DNA from: Macrobrachium rosenbergii
Taxonomy: Eukaryota; Arthropoda; Malacostraca; Decapoda; Palaemonidae
NCBI RefSeq assembly: GCF_040412425.1
Contig: NC_089749.1
Location: forward strand, 41,438,239-41,502,238
DNA: 64,000 nucleotides
Reading direction: 5' to 3'
Each line of letters starts with the position of its first letter. Position 1 is the stretch's first letter. The notes beneath the pieces were generated by a model that ran no database searches, was not told the origin of the DNA, and worked only from the letters and a program-made list of their open reading frames with translations. The position numbers and the translations under genes were made by a program. Positions 54,700-64,000 of the stretch are shown here, one piece after another.

Positions 54700-56860
54700 T
54701 CTGACTGGATCATCCGTGACTCTTCGCTGTTGACCCTGAAGATCTGGGTCGGCGGATTTGGGAGGAACGTTGCGTTTGGCAAACCTTATGTCCTGTCGGA
54801 GGAGATTTGCAATCTCCTCTACCCCGGAGCCCGTTGCGTCTGGCAAACCTTACGTCCTGTTTTGCAATCTCCTCTACCCCGGAGCCGGGATCTCTGCTGC
54901 AGTGCCGGCGGAATTGGCCGCCCCTATCATCGAGAGGATCCGGGAAGAGACGCAACCCTCGCAAGAAGACAACCTGTGCGGAGAGGTGACGGAAGAGGTG
55001 GCGGCTATCAACATCCACCTCGAACCAATGAGCTAGGACTTGGACCACCAGGTAGAAGGTAAGGTGGTAAGTGAGGCAGGGGGAGAGAGTTTTGGTAGTC
55101 CCCTTTTTGGTTCTCCTTCTTCTTCTTCTTCCTTTCAAGGGTTTCCTAAACCAGCTATCCTTGAGGACAGATCTAGGTCCGTTGTCCCCAAGGTGAAATC
55201 CTTGATAAAGAAGGACTTACCAAAGTCCTCTAGACCTCAAAGGTCTAATCCGTCAGGTCCCTTAAGGTCGTCACTGGCTCTTAAACCAGTGGCGTCCACT
55301 AGTAAGGCTACTGCCCCGTCCAAAGGGTCGAGATCCAGGGTGTCCAAGGCTAATCCTCCACAGCCTAACTTTGACCCTGAGGCCTTTGCCGAACTTCTGA
55401 TGCAGAAGTTGGACTCTAGGGTTGAAGCTAGGATTCAAGACCTTTCTTCCCAGCTTGCTTCAAGCTTGGAGACCTCTGGTCAGTCAGTGCTGTCATTGGC
55501 ACAAAGGATGCAGGCCCAGGAAAGCTTGCTCTCCAGATTTATCCAATCCGGAGCAGTACAGCACTCTCATGTTGTTCCAGATGCCTCCAGACTGCCCCCC
55601 TTTGATAAAGGGAACCCGTGGCGGCTGGCTCTTCACGCCCCCCTGTATAATGATACCCTGACCATCGAGGGCTTGGGCACTCGTCGTCTGGAAGAACTGG
55701 AGTTCTTTCCATCCGACCTGGTGCCTCCCTACCCAGGCTATGCCAGGCTAACAGAGGAAGCCTGGATTAGATCAGACAAGGTCCCGAAGGAAACAGTTAT
55801 CTTTCCCAGGGACCAAGCCCAATCCACCCTGATGCATGCTCTCACTGACTGGGAGTGCGAGAATACAAAGCTTACTCCCTTTAAAGGGACTTTTACGATG
55901 TTTGCGGTAGGTGACTCCATCCCTACTCCTTGCACAACTAAGGTCGCAGTGTTGACTAGTCAGGCGGGAATAGAGGGCAAACCGCTGCCTCAACTCCGGG
56001 AGACAGATCCCACCTCCCTTCTTTTCCCGGGATTCGGAATTCTGGTGGGAGCTCCGCCACGTTCACGGTGGGTAAACTCGACCCAGTGTGCCTCCACCCT
56101 GTTCAGTGAACAGCTTCCCAGGATTCCGGAGGCCCTTCTGAAGGTGGAGTTTGAGGCTAAGTGCAGGTTGAGTCACTCCCTGCATTCCATCACCATTACA
56201 GAGGTAACAGCATTAACTTACGCTGACGAACCTCTGTTCCAGGTCTTGACAAAATCACTGTTAGCGTCATTTCAATCGGACCTGTATGACTTTGTAGTGG
56301 CGAGACAAAACTGCAGGAAGCATATCTTCGCAGATGCCACTATCAGACATGAGCCCAATAGACTCATGAAGAGTTCTATCTGGGGACCTAACATCTTCCC
56401 TGAGGATGAGGTCAATAATGTTCTAGCGGAGGCAACCAGAGCATATCAAAGTCTTCGCTCCCGCTGGGGTCTCCCTTTTAAAAGGAAATCTACCGAGACC
56501 TCCGGACCTCAATCCAGGGAAAAGAAGAGGTTCAGGAGATATAGGAAACCCCAGGCTCAAACTATGCTTCAGGCTGTACCGGTCTCTCAGATCGACAGCC
56601 TTCCACTTCAAAAGCTCAGCCTCAGCAGCAGTTCATACTGATGCAGCCGGCTCAGCAAACCCCTGCTCCGCCAGCCTCAGAAGCGTCCCCAGCCTTCAAC
56701 GCTTCGCTTGAAAGCCAAGGGGCGTTTCGAGGAGGTCAACAGGCATGCGAGGGGGAGCAGAGCCAGAGCCGCCTACAGAGGTAGGGCTTCAACTAGACCT
56801 CTCTCCCGTGGAAGAGGAAGCCGAGGAGGCAGAGGAAGTAAGTCCTCTTCCATCCAATGA
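54700..56860 (+). pseudogene. DIRS-A copy 3 gag exon 2, nearly intact
   Basis: It starts SDWIIRDSSLLTLKIWVGGF. A 63-bp imperfect tandem duplication (54769-54831 and 54832-54886, the second 10 bp shorter) shifts the frame, and a TAG at about 55032 interrupts it. From 55040 to 56600 it is open: Ser-rich segment, FDPEAFAELLMQKLDSRVEA (coiled-coil-like), NPWRLALHAPLYNDTLTIEG, LGTRRLEELEFFPSDLVPPY, EQLPRIPEALLKVEF, LRSRWGLPFKRKS and an Arg/Lys-rich stretch. A 1-nt loss near 56593 shifts the frame before the Arg/Gly tail. The protein would be the particle-forming and RNA-binding product. Confidence 0.78.
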
Positions 56861-56870
56861 GTCTCCTCGG

Positions 56871-58695
56871 GTAGGCGGGAGGTTATATCTCTTCCGGGAA
56901 GATTGGACCTTCAGTCTGTGGGCCCACAGCATAGTTTCAAAAGGTCTGGGATGGAGCTGGAGCAGAGGGCCTCCTCCACCAGTCAAGATTCCATCAACCT
57001 CCATCCAAAGACTTACTGGACTTTGTAAAAGACCTTCTTCAAAAGAGGGCAATAAAGAAAGTGAGACACCTGAAATTTCAGGGCAGACTGTTCAGTGTCC
57101 TGAAGAAAGACTCAATCCAGCAAAGAGTAATTCTAGACTTGTCTCGTCTCAACTTATACATTCACTGCGACAAGTTTCGCATGCTTACAATCTCGCAGGT
57201 GCGAACCCTACTTCCCCGTAGGGCCGTCACCACCTCTATAGATCTTTCAGACGCATATTATCACGTCCAGATTGCGAGAAACTTCTCTCCTTACCTAGGG
57301 TTCAGACTAGGGAAACAAGCATACTCATTCAGAGTCATGCCATTCAGGCTCAACATAGCGCCCAGGATTTTTACCAAACTGGCAGAGACAGTAGTCCAAC
57401 AGCTACCGGCCCAAGGGATTATGTTAGCTGCATACCTGGACGATTGGATAATTTGGGCATCCAACGCCAAGGAATGTCGAAAAGCAACATTCATAGTGAT
57501 CAGCTTCCTGGAATCCATAGGTTTTCAAATAAACAGGAAGAAATCCCGTCTAATTCCGGAGGCTCAGTTTCAGTGGTTAGGAATCCAATGGGATCTAAAC
57601 ACACACAAACTGTCACTTCTGTCAGCCAAAAGGAGGGAAATAGCCAAAGCTACCAGGCAGTTCCTCAAAAACAAAAGAGCCTCGTCCTACCCAGGAAAGA
57701 GTCCTGGGTTCTCTTCAGTTCAAGCGTCAGTGACAAATTTGCTGCTGAAAGCCAAACTGAAGGATATAAACAGAGTATGGCGGAGACGAGCCAACAGCAG
57801 GAACAGAGACAAGATGTCTCTAATTCCGCTGGTGTTGAGGAAGAGGCTTCGACCGTGGTCAACAGTCAAGAGTTTGTCAAGGTCAGTGCCTCTCCAATTT
57901 CCCCCTCCATCATTAGTGATCCATACAGATGCTTCCCTCAGCGGGTGGGGAGGATACTCCCAACACAAGAAAGTTTAAGGAACGTGGTCAACTGTATTCC
58001 GCCAGTTCCATATCAACATTCTAGAAGCAATGGCAGTATTTCTAACACTAAAGAAGCTACGTCCAACCAGACAGATTCATATCAGACTGGTACTGGACAG
58101 TGCAGTAGTTGTGCATTGTATAAACAGAGGGGGCTCCAAGTCGAGCCATATCAATCAGGTAATGATTGCAATTTTCTCTCTGGCAAGGAAACATCTTTGG
58201 CACCTGTCAGCTACCCATCTGGCAGGTGTTCGGAATGTCATTGCAGATTCACTATCCAGGACAACTCCGCTGAAGTCAGAATGGTCATTGGACAAAGCAT
58301 CATTCGAGTGGATTTGTCTTCAGGTACCGGGTCTCCAGGTGGACCTGTTTGCCACAGAGAGCAACCACAAGCTTCCGTGTTACGTTGCTCCCAATCTAGA
58401 CCCTCTAGCTCACTCCACGGATGCAATGTCAATAGACTGGAACAGGTGGCAAAGGATCTATCTGTTTCCACCAATAAACCTATTAATGAAAGTTCTGCAC
58501 AAACTCAGATCATTCAAAGGTCAAGTAGCACTTGTAGCACCCAACTGGCCGAAGAGCAATTGGTTTCCTCTTCTTCTAGAGTTGAAACTCCAGGGCAAAC
58601 AAATCCCCAGTCCAAGATTGACACAAGTAGTACAAACTCGGACTGTGTCAGCTTCCTCAAGAATTCTGAATGCCCTAGCTTTATGGACTTCATGA
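56871..58695 (+). pseudogene. DIRS-A copy 3 pol (RT, RNase H, MT-like), few lesions
   Basis: RT begins VGGRLYLFREDWTFSLWAHS and shifts frame near 56990. From 57061 one frame runs to 58695 with a single TAA at 57976-57978. In it are FSVLKKDSIQQRVILDLSRL, SIDLSDAYYHVQ (first catalytic Asp), FRVMPFRLNIAPRIFTKLAE and AAYLDDWIIWAS, then the thumb-like LLLKAKLKDINRVWRRRA. RNase H has HTDASLSGWGGYSQH, LEAMAVFLTL, LVLDSAVVVHCINRGGSKSS and THLAGVRNVIADSLSR. The Dam-like domain has VDLFATESNHKLPCYVAPN, DAMSIDWNRWQRIYLFPPIN and NWPKSNWFPLLLEL. The end overlaps the recombinase frame. Confidence 0.88.
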
Positions 58696-59659
58696 AGTTT
58701 GCAGCTCAGAAAGACGCTAGCATTGATCCTATTAATACACTGTTCATAGAATCAGACAAGAGGGAATCTACTCTCAGACAATATGACTCAGCAGTTAAAA
58801 AGTTAGCATTATTTTTGAGGGAATCTGAAGCTCAGAAATGACCAGAACCTTGCAATCTCTTTCTTCAGATCATTATTTGAGAAAGGACTGGCCTCTAGTA
58901 CTATTACTACAGCAAAATCTGCTTTAAGAAAAAATATTTTTACATGGCTTCAATATTAACCTTACAGACTCATATTTTTCGTCAATTCCTAAAGTATGCG
59001 CTCATCTTAGACCAGCAACCCGTCCACACACGGTTTCCTGGTTCTTAAATGACGTACTTAAATTTGCATCAGACTGTTAATGAATTACGTTCATACTCGA
59101 GTCTGTTAAGGAAAACGTTATTTCTAGTAAGTCTAGCCTCAGGGCTAGAATTTCTGAACTGTCTGCTCTCTCTAGAGAACCGAACCATGTTGATTTCCTC
59201 CCATCAGGAGAAGTTCTGTTGTCTCCGGATCTCAAGTTTCTAGCAAAGAATGAGGATCCACAAAATAGATGGTCTCCTTGGAAGGTTATTCCCCTTCCAC
59301 AGGATCTGTCCTTATGTCCAGTTAACACTTTAAAAAGCTTATTTAAATAGAACTTCTAATAGAATGTCTGGCCCTCTTTTTTAGGGGAAAATGGAGGAAC
59401 CATTTCCTTAAAGGCCATCAGGCAACAAATACTGTATTTCATTAAGCAAGCAAACCCAGATTCAGTACCTAGGGTACATGATATTCGGGCGGTGGCCACC
59501 TCAGCTAATTATTTTCATAATATGAATTTTGATGACCTTAAAAAGTATACGGGCTGGAAATCACCAACAGTGTTCAAACACCACTATCTTAAGTCTCTAG
59601 AGGCCCTTAAATACTCCACAGTGGCTGCAGGAAGTATTGTTCCCCCAGCCCTAAACTAG
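58683..59659 (+). pseudogene. DIRS-A copy 3 tyrosine recombinase, broken
   Basis: The frame overlaps the end of pol and begins MDFMKFAAQKDASIDPINT, then STLRQYDSAVKKLALFLRES. It breaks at 58841, and several 1-2 nt losses follow. The Arg box region reads SLASG then LEFLN in a shifted frame (SGARISEL in the other copies). RVHDIRAVATSANYFH and TGWKSPTVFKHHYLKSLEAL keep HxxR, Trp and Tyr; the usual Arg before the His-Tyr is His here. The stop is TAG at 59657-59659. Confidence 0.8.
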
Positions 59660-60024
59660 TTTATGTAACCTTAGTTTATCCTATTGTTTATTTCTCTCTC
59701 GCCTACCTGTCTCATTTACTTGCCTTGCCCTCTAACCTTTAGGTCAGGCCTGCTTCACAGCCTGACTCCTGGCCATTTCATGGATTTCCTGTTGTAATCT
59801 TTTGTTAGCCTTAAGTGTCTTGGTGTTAATTATTTTATGATTTAGACTGTGTGCCCTATAATGTTAATTATGTTATTATAAATGTTTTGGGTTATTAAAA
59901 CATAGTAATTATAAATGTTTTGGGTTATTAAAACATAGTAATTTTCTCATAGTTTTATTTAGCTCCATTAAGGTAATTCTTAGAGGAACCCACCAAGCTT
60001 TTGTATGGCTGATTCTCTGTCATG

Positions 60025-60117
60025 ATTTCACTGGGTGACACAGGTCGAGCCCAGAAAAGGGATTTTGACAAAGGAAAAATCTAAATCTGGGGGAAGACCT
60101 GTGTCACCCAGTGACCC
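60025..60117. repeat. Internal complementary region (ICR), DIRS-A copy 3
   Basis: Complement of the left end (GTGACACAGGTCGAGCCCAG) followed by complement of the right end (AGGGATTTTGACAAAGG). It carries CTAAATCTGG where the right terminus predicts CTATTTCTGG. Confidence 0.9.
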
Positions 60118-60145
60118 ATCCCTGTACTTCCTTTTTCCCTCCCTG

Positions 60146-61040
<895 letters not shown>

Positions 61041-62205
61041 TTTTCTTGCTTCTAGTTAACGTAAATGAATCTCTAGATACTTTATTTATATTGGGCAAGA
61101 TTATTTTTCGTTATATGAAGTGTTGTTAAGATGAAATACAGGTATAACTTAAATATGTCTCATTGTGAAATTAATTTAGCTATTTTTTTTTGTTAATACA
61201 GCAGATGACATTGGCCATTTGGGGGCATGTTGTTTTGTGTAAAATAAATCAAGATTCCATTCTCTTTTTTCACTTGGGTTTCATCATAATACGAGCTTTA
61301 CGTATTTACCTTTTATCAGCGTGAAAACAGCAGTAATGTGTGTTCTTTCATGCCCAGTAGTTTTGATTAAAATACTTTCTCTCCATTTAATTACGGTCGA
61401 GTTTCATCTATGTTGTCGAGGCACGGTAATTTACAGTACAGTATAGTCATTAGCAGCTTGAACATAGTTTTCTCAGCTTCCGCTACAACTTGCAGCTTAA
61501 ATTTAGCAGCATATTTCCTTGCCGATCTTTTATCCATACTGAATAAGGGTATACAGTAATGCAAAAATATATGAGTCTTATTCTACTTAACGTCATTTGT
61601 AACATAACTACGGTAATTTTTCACTACCGTACGATGGTTGAAATACAAGCAAAACAGCTGTTGCTATCCGATTCGGTTATAAGCAAAACTAACAGCTTCT
61701 TGTTCGGTTGTTTATGGCTGTACACATTTAGGCAAGAGTATAACATTACTAACAATACCTTTATCATTCTATTCTACTTTTTTCTTGCTTCTAGTTAGCA
61801 TGAATGAATCTCTAGATACTTTATTTATATTGGGCAAAGTTATTTTTCATTATACAAAAGTGTTGTTAAATATGTCTTGTTGTGAAATTAATTTAGCTAT
61901 TTTTTTCATTAGTAGCAGATGACGTTGAGGGGCCTGTTGTTTTGTGTAAAAAAATCAAAATATGAGCTTTACGTACTTATCTTTTATCGGCGTGAAAACA
62001 GCAGTAATATTTGTTCTTTCATGCCCAGTAGTTTTGATTAAAATACTTTCTCTCCATTTAATTACAGTTGAGTTTCGTCCATGTTGCCGATGCACGATAA
62101 TTTACTGTATAGTCATTAGCAGCTTGAACATTGTTTTCTCAGCTTCAGCTACAACTTGCAGCTTAAATTTAGCAGTATATTTCCTTACCAATCTTTCGTC
62201 GCTAG
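61041..62205. repeat. Duplicated block, two units about 740 bp apart
   Basis: 61041-61530 and 61783-62190 share long blocks in the same order: TTCTTGCTTCTAGTTA, TGAATCTCTAGATACTTTAT, GTGAAAACAGCAGTAAT, TTCTTTCATGCCCAGTAGTT and AGCTACAACTTGCAGC or CGCTACAACTTGCAGC. The second unit lacks some internal pieces. I see no coding content. Confidence 0.8.
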
Positions 62206-62648
62206 ACAAGCGCCATAAAACTGAATCACCGATAACCGAGCCTGCCGATGACCGGAACTGCCTGTATATATACAGTACATACGCCATACTCCCTCAATTA
62301 TCCAGATCGGCATTATCTGTAACTCAACATTATCTGCACACCCAGACCAGGGATCAAGACCCCCAAAAGATATACAGTATGATACATATGCAGGCAGCCC
62401 CCAGTTACGGCACTGGCAGGGTTCCGTTCTGACAGTGTAACGATAGGCGAAAATCACCGGTAACTGAAAATCGCTGATTTTTAATAACTGATCGTTCTTT
62501 CTGATAACTGGAGATCAGAGCTTCTGTTAGGTATGTATTGGCACCGATAAGCGGAAATCAGCGCATATTGGCACCAAAAATCGCCAATTTTCATTGCTAG
62601 ACAATCACCATAAAACTGGATCGCCAATAACCAGGGACTGCCTATATA
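62195..62648. repeat. Interspersed GATAACC repeat, partial and full copy
   Basis: 62195-62275 holds a partial copy (CGCTAGACAAGCGCCATAAA then ACCGATAACC). 62395-62648 is a full copy homologous to 17965-18220. Between them (62285-62370) is a piece also found, inverted, at 35830-35935. Confidence 0.75.
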
Positions 62649-62990
62649 TAAATTTCAAAATTTGAAAAAAACTGCCCTTTGATGACTGACAATGCTGTGT
62701 GGCCTCAAGAAACTACTGGTACCACTGGCTACACTCAGAATGACTGGGAAAGGGTTTTGGGGGTGGGGAGGCCTTGAGAAGTTTCCATGGTGGGGAGGGG
62801 GAAATCGTGGCTGGGCGCCATTTGAGAGGGTGGCTCAGGAAAGAGGGTTGTTTTGGAAGGTGGGTGGAGCTGGGGAACAGTTTCTATGGCTGGGAGGGGG
62901 TGGGGATGCAATGGTGGATGGGTGAAGAGGGCTAGGTAGACCTGACTTGATAGAACATGTTTGGTTTTGTATTTTTATGTTTATGATATA
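62645..62990 (+). repeat. Interspersed repeat, plus copy
   Basis: Homologous to the minus strand of 35470-35860: AAAGGGTTTTGGGGGTGGGG, GAAGGTGGGTGGAGCTGGGG, and CCTGACTTGATAGAACATG against CTGACTTGGTAGAGCTTG. The 77-codon open frame here is Gly/Trp-rich and looks like repeat sequence. Confidence 0.65.
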
Positions 62991-63221
62991 GCAACTCTCA
63001 TTTTATTAAAGGATACATACAGTACAGAGAGAGAGAGAGAAATAACCAGTGTTCTCACCAAAGTTTAAGTACACTAAAACACACACTCCTTCACTTGTTA
63101 GTTATATACTGTGTTGTGCTACAGTATTGTCGTTTATATTTTTACAGTATTTTCTAATTTTTTATTCTTTCAAACCAAAAGATAAACCCAAACATGTGTG
63201 GCCAGGCAGAGAGGGCCATCT
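62991..63221. other. Non-coding
   Basis: A short (GA)n lies at 63026-63041. Nothing else supported. Confidence 0.4.
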
Positions 63222-63223
63222 TT

Positions 63224-63257
<34 letters not shown>

Positions 63258-63279
63258 GAGAAGATAGAGAGAGAGAGAT
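63222..63279. repeat. (GA)n microsatellite
   Basis: Interrupted GA dinucleotide tract directly before the tandem repeat that follows. Confidence 0.9.
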
Positions 63280-63950
63280 GAAATATCACTGGTGATAAAA
63301 TTTTCTCTTGTGTGCTGTTATGATACGTCTGATAATCACACTTAGAATTAACTAAACTTGTAATGAAATATGGTACAGTAAATCAAGCAAAGCAAAAGAA
63401 AAGGCAAAACATACGTACCCACTAATTCAGTGGCATGAGTAAACTTTCTATGGCGTGCTTGGTTTTGTCTTGCCTATGTATGAAATTTTCTTTTTAAATT
63501 TCTTATTGTGATTAAAGATGAAATATCGACTGTGATAAAGTATTCTCTCATGTACTGTTACGATATGTGTGATAATCATGCTTATCATGATCATGATCAG
63601 AGTCAACTAAACATGTAACGAAGTACAGTACATTGAATCGAGCAAAAAAAAAAAAAAGGTAACACATAAGTACAAATCCTTAAGATGGGTAAACTTGCTA
63701 CAGCCTGTTTGGTTTTGTTTGCCTACATATGAAATTTGCATTTTTAATATATTTACAGTATTAGAGGTGAAACATCAACAGTGATAAAATATTCTCTTGT
63801 GTAGTTATAATATGTGATAATCTTATTTAGAGTTAAATAAACTTGTAATGAAATACAGTACAGTGAATCAGGCAAAGCAAAAAATATGACACCACGTACA
63901 TACCTATGCATGCACTCATTTGATGGTGTTGTGAACTTCCTGGAATTTGT
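63279..63950. repeat. Three tandem units of about 240 bp
   Basis: Units start near 63279, 63519 and 63769 with TGAAATATC or TGAAACATC, then GTGATAAA-TATTCTCT, ATATGTGTGATAATCAT, AACTAAACTTGTAATGAA, GTACAGT-AATC-AGCAAAGC. The third unit is shortened. Substitutions and small indels distinguish them. Confidence 0.8.

Positions 63951-63951
<1 letters not shown>

Positions 63952-64000
<49 letters not shown>
63952..64000. repeat. (GA)n microsatellite at the window edge
   Basis: Pure GA tract running off the end of the window. Confidence 0.95.

Overview
The window is eukaryotic, AT-rich and full of microsatellites ((TA)n, (GA)n, (TC)n) and transposon relics. It most resembles a decapod crustacean (shrimp, crab or crayfish). 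The reasons are three copies of one DIRS1-like tyrosine-recombinase retrotransposon family plus an older fourth DIRS element, tRNA-headed SINE copies, Penelope-like and LINE relics, and a spliced arthropod-like RIC1 gene. The species cannot be named from the sequence. I see no bacterial or viral genome and no CRISPR array.

Layout. 1-2070: LINE RNase H tail (502-1010) and a foldback (1085-1505). 2070-5537 and 13669-14235: two halves of an old antisense DIRS element ('DIRS-B'), split by insertion of DIRS-A copy 1 (5538-13668) inside its RT domain; a LINE 3' tail also sits inside its methyltransferase-like domain. 14545-15980: decayed piggyBac-like relic. 17965-19530: tRNA-SINE pieces, an interspersed repeat and a large GA-cored palindrome. 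21433-29647: DIRS-A copy 2, antisense in or next to the host gene. 29820-42997 (minus): eight exons of RIC1, the only host gene I can support. 45390-46225: LINE relic. 46985-51790: two Penelope-like elements head to head. 51800-52030: another LINE tail. 52107-60467: DIRS-A copy 3, inserted in a (TA)n tract and the best preserved copy. 60468-64000: microsatellites, a duplicated block and a tandem repeat of about 240 bp.

DIRS-A is about 8.1-8.4 kb. Its order is left inverted terminal repeat (ITR), a leader of about 2 kb with tandem repeats and GC hairpins, gag in two exons around a 102-111 nt intron, pol (RT, RNase H, Dam-like methyltransferase), an overlapping tyrosine recombinase frame, an internal complementary region (ICR) and the right ITR. 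Exon 1 of gag encodes a small Cys/His-rich module. The ICR is the complement of the two element ends, as expected of a DIRS element that replicates through a circle. All three copies carry stops or frameshifts.

RIC1 supplies the Golgi Rab6 guanine-exchange partner. The annotated exons cover the middle and C-terminal RIC1 domain. Its 5' half (beta-propeller) lies beyond or undetected above 42997. Its 3' end was not found below 29820.
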